NCBI GenBank assembly: GCA_023614405.1
Contig: CM042687.1
Coordinates: forward strand, 236,866,292 to 236,930,291
Direction of reading: 5' to 3'
DNA: 64,000 nucleotides
From: Avena insularis
Taxonomy: Eukaryota > Streptophyta > Magnoliopsida > Poales > Poaceae
The notes under the pieces are model-generated. The model saw nothing but the letters and a program-made list of their open reading frames with translations, was not told the DNA's origin and did no database searches. The position numbers and the translations under genes were made by a program. This document shows, piece by piece, positions 47,801-58,461 of the stretch. Each line of letters starts with the position of its first letter. The first letter of the stretch is position 1.

Positions 47801-48556
47801 GATTCGAGATGGTGATGACCTATATTCATCGCCTGCAGCACCTTTCCCCGATTACTATTGGCCAGGGCTCTTTCGGATTCACACCTCTCCTTGAACTCAC
47901 GGAACTGATCTTCGGTGATCTGCGGGTCAATCTTCTGGATCTCCTCGAGACTTTTGCCTTCTTTATAGATCTTCTTCTTTATCTGGGTTCTCCAGCTGGC
48001 CAGGGCGGTGCTCATCTTTGTGAGGGCGGATTTTTTTACTTCGTTCCCATGATAATTTGTGTTCTGATACTTAGCGGGGAACTTGTATCTTGCGTGTAGC
48101 TTTCGAAGAGGAGTGTGCGCAAGTGGCCATTATCTTTATGTCGGAGATTCTCGGTGTTGATCGAGATGGTTGTCTGGGTGATCGCCGCCACTTGCCCACC
48201 GTACCCTTTGCGACAAGGTCGGGCTCCAAAGGAACCCCTGTTGGGCTCACTTCGGTAATTTCCTCCCTGACGGTGCCGACCGTGTTCAGGCGCCGTTCCT
48301 TCGGCTTCTTCTTCTTAGGAGGATTGCTACCACTCCCTGTGCCCTCGCCGCCATCAGTGGTTTCATCACCCGCCGCTCCTTCGGCTTCTTCCTCCGCGTC
48401 TTCCATCTCATCATCCTGTCTCTCCGAAGGATGGTATTCTTCATCGTCTTCTAGCCGCTGGGCCGCCTCCCAGAATGTCAATTGTTTATTCGGAGGTCTG
48501 ATTTCTCCTTCAGTGCTGATGCGCTTAGAACATCCAGCCTCGTCGTTGTCACACAT
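44874..48556 (-). pseudogene. CACTA second gene (TnpA-like region with degenerate Ulp1 protease-like end)
   Basis: Exons can be followed on the minus strand. 48556-48071 starts MCDNDEAGCSKR and has an acidic/Lys-rich part. 48015-47545 includes SWRTQIKKKIYKEGKSLEEI and FRARYHVDPKT-like helices; joining these two needs a frameshift or splice near 48100. 47351-46840 is Pro/Ala-rich, ending at a GGTAAAC donor. 46760-45530 starts after TTCCGCAG with DVPCTLLCYV, a phrase typical of grass CACTA second genes, and runs to YILVPYFP at a GTAAGT donor. 45458-44874 follows GCGCAG with HCTLISLSPK and YSDSG. The last two exons resemble a Ulp1-type cysteine protease, but the Cys position reads KEAYYALHHM. 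A frameshift near 45135 and a TAG at 45051 are also present. Confidence 0.75.
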
Positions 48557-48610
48557 CTTTGCACTAATAAAAAACAAATAATTGGTTAAATGCACGAAAA
48601 AATCCGGCAT

Positions 48611-50386
48611 GACCTTTGCTAATTTTCTTAAACTAGGAGTGCTCGATTTCTGCCGAAACGGAAGTTAATCAACATTCCGGCAAAAATCAGGACTCATTTC
48701 ATACAAGAACCTGCATACACAACATAAGAAAGTGCTTCATACAAGCACAAGCACAATTGGAAATAAGCATGATCATTTCATCACCAGGAGCATCATTATA
48801 TACACATATAAATATTCACTACCAGGACCAGGATCAGTACCAGGATCAGTATATACACATATATATTCACTTCACAAAAAGTATAGCAAAGGTTGTACAA
48901 GCTAACCTATGTACACATACATATTCACTACCAGTACCAGGACCAGGATCAGTATATACACATATATATTCACTACCAGTACCAGAACTAGGATCAGGAC
49001 CAAGACCAGGATCAGTATCAGGATCAGTATATACACATATATATTCACTGCACAAAAAGTATAGCAAAGGTTGTACAAGCTAACAAGACTACAATGGATC
49101 ATCATTCTATAACTCTGAACCAGATGAAAATATAAAAAGTATAGCAAAGATTGTACAAGCTAACCTACTGCTCTGAACTTGTCATTTACCTGCTCTAATT
49201 TAGCTGAAATGAATTTATACTTGATTGCTTCTTGGATCAAAATATATCACCTAGATGGTCATAAGCTATATCACCTAGATACATCACATTCAGACAACTA
49301 TAAAAACCTGTTGCAACCATGGCAGTATGCAAAAAAACCTATTGCAGAAGCTCCTATTTCAAATGTATCTTATAAAATTATTTCAAATGTACTTTGTTAA
49401 CATTGGCATATGAGGGGCTCATGGACTAAGAAAGCAGAACAATCTGGTTTGTTCTACAAAACCTACAAAACACTCCTACAGCATGTCACTAACACTAGCA
49501 ACAATATGGACATAAGCTACTGCTCTAAACAAGCTACTACTCTGTCACTAACACTAGCAACAAGCTACTGCTCTGAACACTAACACTAGCAACAAGCTAT
49601 GCTCTGTCACTAACACTAGCAACAAGCTACTGCTCTGAACAATCTGGTCATAAGCTACTACTCTGTCACTACATAGTAGCAATCTAAACCTACACCCTAC
49701 ATAGTTGCAGTACCTAATTAACAGGCTGGACAATCATCTATATGGAAACTTCATACTTTGTGCCACCAAACAATGTAGTTGCATTACCTAATAAACAGGC
49801 TGGACAAACAATGTAGTTGTAGTACCAAACAATGTAGTTGCAATACCTAATTAACTAGTATTTCTACATGTATTAGCACAAGAAAGAATTCAAGAAACAT
49901 GGGCTCCTAAACGTAAATAGACACCAAATCCTGAACTTTTCCTTTGGACAAGGAGCCACGAACAAGCTTTTCTCATCATCTACAATTTATCCTCTCTAAT
50001 CTGAACACTAATCTAAACCCTAGCTATCTGAACCCGAATTTGAACCGCCTGCAGAGAGAGGGGAGAGAGGGAGATAGGGTAGGGGCTCACCTCTGAGACA
50101 AAGACGACGATGGTGGGTGGACGACGACGGCGGCCTCCACCTCCTCAGACGCGCGCGGGCATCCTCCTCCTCGGACATGGGAGGGCCTCCTCCTCCTCGG
50201 ACGCGGGCAGGCCTCCTCCTCCTCGGACACGGGCGGGCCTCCTCCTCGAGCGGCGGCTGCTGGCGGAGCTGGCAAGGCAGTGGATCGAGAGCGGAGGCGG
50301 CGCGCGAGGGGGGCGCTCGTGCTCGGGCTGAGATGGAGAGATGGGGATGACAGGGGGGCTCGAGCGCACGTGTGGGTAAAGCCAGT
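48611..50386. other. Intergenic region of CACTA with several tandem repeats
   Basis: Between the two transposon genes. 48790-49165 repeats a phrase of type 'accaggatcagtatataca' plus a block 'aaaaagtatagcaaagg' three times. 49485-49700 repeats 'cactaacactagcaacaag' and 'gctactgctctgaac'. 50150-50250 is a GC-rich repeat of about 30 bp (CCTCCTCCTCCTCGGACACG). The last may lie in a 5' exon of the second gene. No additional protein domain is seen. Confidence 0.6.
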
Positions 50387-50387
50387 T

Positions 50388-50462
50388 AGGCGTAGCGCAC
50401 TTGGGCATAGTGCGCTACGGATATCTGTAGCGCACTCCAGGATAGTGCGCTACGCCTATCGT
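50388..50462. repeat. Internal cluster of subterminal-type motifs
   Basis: GTAGCGCAC, GTGCGCTAC, GTAGCGCAC, GTGCGCTAC in facing pairs, far from either end. The phrase AGGCGTAGCGCACTTG is also present in the right subterminal array (about 55110). It lies between the two genes, upstream of the second gene. Confidence 0.8.
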
Positions 50463-50998
50463 CTTCTAACGACTGTATAAGAACACTGCAGCCCCACTCT
50501 CTAACAACTACACTGACATATCCCACTGGTTCCACCCTTAGCTCTATTCTAAACTTGTGAGCACCCTGGTTCAAATCCTGGTGCCCACCTTTTTTGTTTT
50601 TATTTCAAAAATACTTTTAAATGTTCCAAAAAATGCCCAAAAGTGGTGATATATGCCATAGAAGTTTTGTTTTGATTTGAAAATACTTTTAAATATTCCA
50701 AAAATGCCCAAAAGTGATAATATATGTCATAAAAGTGGTACAAAATATAACTAAATTTCATAATAATTTGTCCATGAATATTACAATCTTTTTCGACCAC
50801 GCATTTTACAATATTTTTTGAGCTAGCGTTTTACAATCTTTTTCCCTTCTTTGTCGCGGTTGAATAATTTAGCCCCGGCACTTTAATGTTTCTTCTTTCG
50901 AACGGGCTACCTTTTTTGGGTAGGGTTGTCCTTTTTCTTATTGTGATGTATGTTGCAGCATCGTAGTCGTCGTCATCTTCAATCTTTGGATCACCGTA

Positions 50999-53900
50999 CT
51001 AGTCGAAGTCTTGCTCGTTGGCGACTCCATCCATTCCGATGATGTTTCTTTTTCCTCTCCTCACGGCAACACGGCTAGGATTTATCGGGTCGGTAATGAA
51101 AAAAAAATCGTCCACTTTGGTAGCCAGTACCCACGATTCATTTTTCGCGGCCAGGTTCGCACCGGCGGCCTTGGATTTGGCTGCTTCAGGTATAACCATG
51201 GTTGTGAAATACCGGTCTTCTCTTTCGACGCTCTTTACCCATCTGACACGGAACATCGGAACCTTTTCTCCACAGTAGTCGAGCTCCCACATCTCCTCGA
51301 TTCTTCCATAGAATCTTTCCTTCACGTTGTCATTGGTGTAGAATTCCGATGTTACGCCTGAGTTCTGATAATCACACTTGTTGTCCTTTTCCTCCGTGTA
51401 GAATGTGTAGCCGTTGATATCATACACCTGATAGGTCACCAGGTTTTGCATCGGTCCCTGCGACAAGGTGAATATGATCTTTTCCATGTCAGAAGAATGC
51501 GATTGCGGGGGATTATCAAGGAGCATCTGCCTAAACCAATGCGTGAAATCTGAGTTGTGCTCTTTGATTATTTCTCCCTGCGTCCTCTGTATGCCCCGGT
51601 CACTGTACTTCTTCTCGATTAACCTTTTGTGCTTATGTACCCAAGGATCGACCAGTTCTAAATGCTATAGCGCGACTAGGTTTGCTCGATCAAAGTCTGC
51701 GCGTCGAAAATCGAAGTCTGCATGCAGTATGTGACGACCCTCTTGGTGACCAGATCCGTCGAGCTTGCCAAGGTTCCTGTTGACGAGAAGAGCGACAGGG
51801 TTCTCAATGTCTAGATAATTCATGCAGAAAGAGATGCACTCTTTGGCCAGAAAGCCCTTGGCTATGCTTCCATCTGAACGGGACTTGTTGTGAACGTATC
51901 CTTTGATGTGTCCGTTCATCCTTTCGAACGCCATCATGCTGCGGAGGAACATCGGCCCGAGTTGGACGATGTCCTCCACGACATGGACCAGCAGATGCAC
52001 CATAATGTCGAAGAATGCGGGTGGGAAGTAGACCTCAAGATCGCATAGTATCGCCACGATCTCCTCCTGTAGCCTCCCGATCTGATTCACCCCAATCGAC
52101 TTCCTAGAGATGACGTCGAAAAACTTGCAGAGGCCAAATAATGTTTCACGGACGTGCTCGTCCATTATCCCTCTTAGTGCAACCGGAAGTACCTGCGTCA
52201 TTAGCACGACACAGTCATGAGACTTCATGCCACTGAACATCTGCTTCGCCTCGTCTACGTATCTGCTTATCTTGCCCGCGTAGCCGTAAGGAAATTTGAC
52301 TCCTAGAAGGCACTTGAAAAACTGTTTGATATCATCCTGGCTTAGAGTGAAGCAAAAAGGAGGGCGGTAATATTCGTTCTTCTTGAACTTTTTACCCTTA
52401 CGACGACCTTGTGTCGTCTCCGACTCATGATCATCGCCATATTCCTAATCATCAGGAGTAGTGTGTCCTCTATGAAGCTCCTTCCGGATACCCATGAATA
52501 TCAGGTCGTGCCTTGCTTTCAGACCATCTTTCGTCCTATCTGGCATGTTGATTATGGTGGCGACCAGACTCTCGCACACGTTTTTCGTGATATGCATGAT
52601 GTCGAGGCTATGAGGCATGCGGAGAAACTTCCGGTATGGCAACTCCCAGAAAACAGACCTTGTTTTCCATACCTTCATCAGCTGCTTGTCTTGCTGCCTC
52701 TTTTGCTTCTTTCTAGGCTTAGGACAACCTTTCTAGTTTTTCAGCAACTGTTCCACTTCTTCGCTACTCCTATGCTCTAGGATTCCTCGGGTCTCGGATT
52801 TGCCATCGAACAGGTCTCCACAATTTCTCCATGGATCATTCTTGCCGAGCCACCTCCGGTGCGCCATGAACACGGTTTTCGAAGACCGTGGATCTTTCTC
52901 TAGTTGGAGATAGCTTGTGTTATCCATGCACCTAACGCATGCGCAGAATCCTTGGATAACCTGCCCCGAGATATACCCGCAACCTGGATAGTCCTGCACC
53001 GTAGTGACCAACGTGACTCTCATAGTGAAATAATCTTGTGCGACAACATCGTAAGTATTGGCTCCAGATTCCCATAACGTGGCTAGCTCCTCTTTCAACA
53101 GCCCGAAATACAGATTGATGTCGGTACCAGGTTTTTTTGGCCCTTGAATTAGCATACTCATTTGTATGTACTTCTTCTTCATGCACAACCATGGAGGGAG
53201 GTTGTACATCCATACAAACACGGGCCAAGTGTTGTGCGTGCTGCTCTGGCTACCGAACAGATTGAGTCCATCGGTGCTCGCACCAAGCCTGATGTTCCTT
53301 GAATCTCCACCGAATTCTGGGAATTCGAGGTCCAATGCTTTCCACTGGGTAGCATCTAAAGGGTGCGTCAGCAGCTCATCCTTTTAGGGGTCATCGTCAT
53401 CTCCTGGCTTCTTCATTTCCACATGCCATCGCATGAGCTTCGCTTCCTTAGGGTCTGCGAAATAGCGCTGCAGACGAGGAGTGATAGGAAAGTACCATAC
53501 CACTTTTTGAGGTTCTTTCTTCCCTTTCTTGTATCGACTCACGCCGCACACCATACATGTGGTTTTCTCCGCGTCCTCGCCCCTATAAATGATGCAATCG
53601 TTGATGCATACGTGATATCTAACGTGCGGTAGATCGAGAGGACAGACGATTTTCTTGGCGTCCTTGATACTAGTTGGACACGTGTTCCCCTCCGGGAGAC
53701 GATCGTGCCAGAATGCCATCATATCGTCGAAGCTTGCGTTGCTCAATTTGTGTTTTGCCTTCATCTCCATAGCCTTGAGCGTTACATTCAACCGGGTATC
53801 ATCGGGCTTGCATCCTTCATACAATGGAGTAACCGCGTCTTTCTCAAGTTGCGCAAGCTTGGCTTTCTCTCTAGCGGCAGCCCTGGTGTTACCCGTCTGC

Positions 53901-54400
53901 TTGAGAAGTAGCTCTTGAACATAAGGGTCCTGCACCCAGCCTGATTTTGTTCCATCGTCGTCTGCTCCTCCGGCATCTAGATCATCATCATCCCGGTCTG
54001 CTTCCACACCTTCACCATCTCTAGGAGACTCTTAATCATCTCGCCCGTCCTCGCCGTGATGATCATCGTCATGTTGCCCACCTTCACCATCTCCATCGTC
54101 TTCGTCATCGCTTATCCAACGAGTGTATCCATCCATGAAACCATGGTGGAGCAGGTGCGCCTGCAGATTATTCCCGATATATGGGTCGATCACCCAGTTG
54201 AGTTTGCATCTTCTGCACGGACATCTTATCTCCGTCTTGTTATTTCATATCATGTCGGTCGTCGCACATTTCAAAAATCTAGCCATAATGCCTTCGCTCA
54301 TTATGCGGACCATTTTTGCCTGCACGGTGTACACGGTACAATTAGAAGTCTATTAGAACCACATAATGAATGCATGCATGCAATGGTCGATAGAAAATTT
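50999..54400 (-). pseudogene. CACTA TNP2 transposase (one frame, several stops)
   Basis: A single minus-strand frame of about 1,100 codons carries the whole TNP2 plan. The transposase-associated domain is at about 54280-54100 (IRCPCRRCKLNW, HHGFMDGYTRWI), with a TGA upstream of it at about 54266. The TNP2 core is at 53380-52450 (RNIRLGASTDGLNLFG, WPVFVWMYNLPPW, FWELPYRKFLRMPHSLD). DUF4218 lies at about 52240-51780 (SHDCVVLMTQVLPVALRG, FFDIMVHLLVHV). A DUF4216-like part is at about 51370-51020 (ERFYGRIEEMWELDY, VPMFRVRWV). Later in-frame stops are TAA at 54032 and 53384, and TAG at 52733, 52445 and 51665. The lack of frameshifts in the core suggests recent inactivation. It would cut and join the element ends. 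Confidence 0.9.
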
Positions 54401-54992
54401 CTGCATGACCTATCCTAAAATTAGGACCTTTGCGAAATGCCAAAGTCTTGCCAAAATGGAAATGAATCAACATTTTGGCAAAACAAATGGCAACTTGTTC
54501 ACACACAAACACAAGAGAGAGAGAGACCGATCCATACACACATGAACATATCATTATCCTCTCCATACACACACATGCATGCATATGAGCATCGATACTC
54601 TCCATATATATACACACACATGACCATCGATCCTCTCCATATACACACATTATGAGCATCAATCATCTACATACATATGAGCATATCATCCATATACACA
54701 TGAACACATCCTTACATGGACAACTTACCGAGATGAGAGATCGAGATCGCGAGAAGATGGAAAGGAGAGGTGCGCGTGAGACCGGAGAAGGAGATGAGAG
54801 ACCGAAGAGCTTCCTATATTACGTACGTAACATCCAAGGCAAGTTCCACATGCTAAAAATGGTGAATGAGTGGAGAAGTTGAGGTGGGAAGGATAAGGAT
54901 CCCGACTATATCTAAGAAGGAAGAAGAAGGGGAAAGTGAAGTGTGGGTGGTGGACATGATCACATGATCACATATGTTTGTGCTGGTCGACA

Positions 54993-55350
54993 CATTCGTG
55001 GCGCACATGGCCCTAGTGCGCCACAGGGAAAAATCACATCCGTGGCGCACATGCCAGAGTGCGCCACGGATGTTTCTGCCCATTTAAGGAGCAGAGGGGG
55101 CTTCACATAGGCGTAGCGCACTTGCCACATGTGCGCCACGGTTAACCGTAACAACCATAGCGCACCTCCCCCATGTGCGCTGCAGGTATGCGACATGCGG
55201 ACAGCAGGGCCCTGGCCCACACATATCTGTGGCGCACTATGACCATATGCGCCACGGTTGGTCTAGTTACTAGTAGGGCACTGCCCACAGGTGAGCCACG
55301 CCTGTTTTATTCGTGGGGCACTTCAACCATGTGAGCCACGGATGTGCTGA
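54993..55350. repeat. Right subterminal repeats of CACTA
   Basis: GTGGCGCAC/GTGCGCCAC pairs and GTAGCGCAC variants, plus more decayed copies (GGGGCACTT, GTGAGCCACG) near the end. They mirror the left array. Confidence 0.85.
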
Positions 55351-55380
55351 TTACCTATAGCCGTTTTCCTAGTAGTGCAT

Positions 55381-55598
55381 GCTACTTATTATTATTGGGT
55401 TGGTTTCTCTTCATAGCTTGCAATGACTATTGAGTAGACTTAGTTGCATACTTCTTATTATGAATGGTTTAAGTATCTACTCCTATGCTGAGAATATATA
55501 CATCATATGAAAAAAATGTGTTCGTGAAAGTTCTTTTATCGCACTCAGTTTTCAACTGAATTGCTTGAGGACAAGCAATAAGCTAAACTTGGGGGAGT
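55381..55598 (+). other. Athila-like interior after CACTA, with polypurine tract
   Basis: This continues the non-coding 3' interior. It ends in AACTTGGGGGAGT (55586-55598), the polypurine tract directly before the 3' LTR. Confidence 0.75.
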
Positions 55599-56966
55599 TG
55601 ATACGTCCAAAACGTATCTACTTTCCCGAACACTTTTTCTATTGTTTCTCCTCTAAACTTGTGTGATTTGGATACAACTAACACGGACTGACGCTGTTTT
55701 CAGCAGAATTACCTTGGTGTCTAGTTTTTGTGCAGAAAATCAACTATCAGGAAAAATCCTAGAAAATATGCCAAAAATCCTATTCCACCAGAAGATCCAC
55801 GGAGCCAGAAGACGAGACAGGGTGGAGGCCTGGGGGCCCACACCCCTTCCAGGCGCAGGTGGGCCCAGCACGCGCCTAGGGGGTGCAGCCACCCTAGGCA
55901 CCCCCTCAGGCTCCCTCTGTGCCTATAAGTTACCCCTTGACCTAAAAACCGAGGGGGGGTCGACATTTTTCCAGAAAGAGTTCCGCTGCGCCACCCCCAC
56001 CCAAGATTTGGATCCAAAAACTCCGTTCTGGCACCCTGCCGGGACGGGGAATTTGGGGAGGATCATCACCATCGTCATCACCAACGCCTCTCCATCAACC
56101 ATCGATGTTTCCCTCATCCATGAGTGAGTAATCCCCCGCTGTAGGCTATGGGGATGGTAGGGATTGGATGAGTTCTATCATGTAATCGAATAAGATTGTT
56201 AGGGCATAGTGCCTAGTATCTCTATTAGTGCTATTTGACTTTGTTGCAACTTGTTGTGCTTAATGCTTGTCACTAGGGCCCGAGTGCCATGATCTCAGAT
56301 CTGAACTTATTATTGAATCATTATGATAGTATTGTTTGTGATCGTATCTGCAAGTTGTGTACACATATCATTGTCTGGATCCAAAGGCCCCGAAGTGACA
56401 GAAATTGGGACAACCAGAGGGGATGGCTGTGGTGTGAGGATCACATGTGTTCACGGAGTGTTAATGCTTTGCTCCTGTGCTCTATTAAAAGGAGAACCTT
56501 AATTTCCAGTAGTTCCCTAGAGGCCTCGCTGCCATGGGATGGCTGGACAGAAGATGTTGTGCAAGTTCTCATTGCGAGCACGCATGACTATATATGGAGC
56601 ACATGCCTAGGATTGTTTAGTACTTGGATGCTTGTTCTTATTTATCTGCAATGCCCTAGATCTTGAGGTTACATGTTTAGACTCGTTCATGTAACGCCCG
56701 TCTATCCATCCCTATGCCTACCGCACTCGAATCTCACTATTTACTGTTACTGTTACTATTGATCTTGTTCTACTGTTGTTGTTGCTACTACAAACTGTTG
56801 CTACTGATAAACTTCTATGAGCAAGAACTATTTCGAGGTGCAGCTTAATTGACAACTCAGTTGTTAAGGCTTGCAAGTACTCTTTGGCTCCCCTTGTGTC
56901 GAATCAATAAATTGGGTAATACTACCAGCAAAGACTGTTGCAATCCCCTATACTTGTGGGTCATCA
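55599..56966 (+). repeat. 3' LTR of Athila-like element
   Basis: TGATACGTCC to GGGTCATCA, 1368 bp, uninterrupted. It shows the undamaged form of the LTR broken at 7677/35820, including the GTTACTATTG target sequence at about 56750. TATA-like TATAAGT is at 55924. The duplication CCCTA follows. Confidence 0.92.
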
Positions 56967-56971
56967 CCCTA

Positions 56972-58034
56972 CTTGCCAATCAACCGGACGATCGCCACCG
57001 TCTGCATGATCGCCATCGGTGAGATCCTCCAGATCTTTCCCAGCAGCTACGTCCTGGTGTCACGCCCGGTCACGCACAGCGTCACCATGCCGGTCGACAT
57101 GATCAGCCTCTTCATCGGCTTCACCGATGTCATCGTCTCGGAGGACTCAGCGCTCATCGGCGAGTCGCCACCACGCGATCGGCTCTTTGAGAGCCAGGTC
57201 CGCACCATCCACCGCCTCGTCTCCGAGTACGACTCGGCCAACAGTAACATGGCCGATACCAACGCGGCCACGGACGAAGCGCCCTCAATGATGACGCCGA
57301 CTCGGAAACCCTGGCTTCAGTCTCCGGATCCATTGTCGCCGCGTCACCAGCGGGCTCCATCACCCAAGTCTCCAACGTGAGGGATTTCGAGGATCCATCC
57401 ATCCTCGGGATCTTTGACTCTGACTCCGGATTGGAGAACTCCGGCAACCTCTATGCCGAATATGGTTGCTTCAACGCGACCTACATGGCGAGCGACATGA
57501 GTGCCCCCGCGCACTTTTCTCCATGACGATTCGCCCCAACGCGACGCGGGGGAGGTCGAGAGGCGCGGCTCGCGTCGAGGAGGCAAGACGCGAGCAAGCC
57601 GAGCGCGAAAAATTTCGCCTCGAGTATTCCACGGCGCAGGAGCTATCGCTCTACCACCAACGCAGCATCAGGACGCGGCTGAACCCCACCGCTCAGGGTC
57701 GCGCCCTGAACTTCGACGATGACAACGACCCAGCTCGCGTGGCCGATCGCACGATCTGCGAGAATGCGCTGCTAGGCTTCAGCGCCCGGCCACCACCAGG
57801 CGCACCAGCGAGTAGATCTCCCCCCACCGCCACCAGGCCACGTGCCCCTCCCAACCAGCCGAGAGTCCTCATCTCTCCGCAAGAGCGGGATGTGAACAAC
57901 CTCCCGCTATACTCCACCCCGATGAACAACGTCATCGCGGGACAAGCAGTAGTCGCCAACCTCAACGTCACAGGGGAGGGCGCGCTTCAGATCGAGTATG
58001 CCAAGGCCCTACTCGCCAAGTCCGCCGAGCAATA
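56972..58034 (+). pseudogene. Element E: leader and N-terminal gag
   Basis: The GC-rich start (56972-57480) gives acidic translations in more than one frame (DFEDPSI.., LENSGNLYAEYG) and may be an upstream coding part with a frameshift near 57515. From ATG 57523 (MTIRPNATRGRSRG) one frame runs to the D insertion. It has a basic/coiled part (EEARREQAEREKFRLEY), FNFDDDND-like acidic residues (ALNFDDDNDPARVADR), a Pro-rich stretch and a helix (LQIEYAKALLAKSAEQ). This is the N-terminal part of a Tat-type gag. It continues at 63201 in the same frame. Confidence 0.7.
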
Positions 58035-58056
58035 TGTTGGGGATATGCTATATGGA

Positions 58057-58461
58057 TCATATAAAACCTTTATGCACAAGCTTTGCAATTGCACTTGTGA
58101 AAATTCCACCTACGGGCGTTAGCTTAAGTTTTCTGGTCTACACGTTCTTTGTCGTTTTTATGTGGATTCTAGAGTAGTGACTTTCGGCACTTGTTATCGG
58201 TGATTTTGTGCTTAGTTTATTGACGGTGACATTGGGCATCATCACCTGCGCGCATGGTTCCGACAACGAGTCTTCTGACTCACGAAAATTCAAGCATAAC
58301 AACCAAAGTAATGGATAAGCCAGCACTTGCTTAAAAAATATATACATGCTAGAAACTAGTTCTTAAGTAGAAGGACATACATCATTGTTTTCCGCCTTAA
58401 GTTAATACATAGTTTTTTCCGCATACGCGTCAAAGGTGAAACAAATATTACAAGTTGTTTT
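58057..58461. other. Unassigned part of element D
   Basis: About 400 bp between the LTR remnant and the end of the antisense gene. No domain seen. It probably contains the 3' untranslated part of the antisense transcript. Confidence 0.4.

Larger units (their letters stand above)
42760..55377 (-). mobile_element. CACTA (En/Spm) DNA transposon
   Basis: Ends are CACTGCTAGGAAATAGG on the left and, read inward on the minus strand, CACTACTAGGAAAACGG on the right. The 3-bp duplication CAT lies at 42757-42759 and 55378-55380. Length is 12,618 bp. Subterminal arrays of GTGGCGCAC/GTGCGCCAC lie at both ends. Genes read on the minus strand: TNP2 (54400-50999), then a second gene with a Ulp1-like part (48556-44874), then a small hybrid-binding-domain ORF (43565-43320). 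All main parts are present, but the transposase gene has nonsense codons. Confidence 0.93.
6684..56966 (+). mobile_element. Athila-like non-autonomous Ty3/gypsy element
   Basis: The LTRs start TGATACG/TGATACA and end GTCATCA, and the perfect target duplication CCCTA occurs at 6679-6683 and 56967-56971. The interior has a tRNA-Asp type PBS, a gag, an aspartic protease-like domain and an ATHILA ORF1-like region. It has no reverse transcriptase, RNase H or integrase, so it would need proteins supplied in trans. About 41 kb of the 50 kb span is later insertion: the copia complex in the 5' LTR and the CACTA transposon in the 3' interior. Confidence 0.88.

Noticed and set aside
48757..49147. Tyr/Pro-rich ORFs on both strands in CACTA
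   Set aside because: Products of the short tandem repeat 'accaggatcagtatataca'.
50555..50590. B-box-like GGTTCAAATCC followed by a T-run, as in a tRNA or tRNA-derived SINE
   Set aside because: The T-arm pairing has a mismatch and I could not find a matching A box or acceptor stem about 40-60 bases upstream. It is too weak to call.
57047..57447. Minus-strand ORFs opposite the N-terminal gag region of element E
   Set aside because: High GC makes both strands open; the plus-strand frames agree with the element's orientation.
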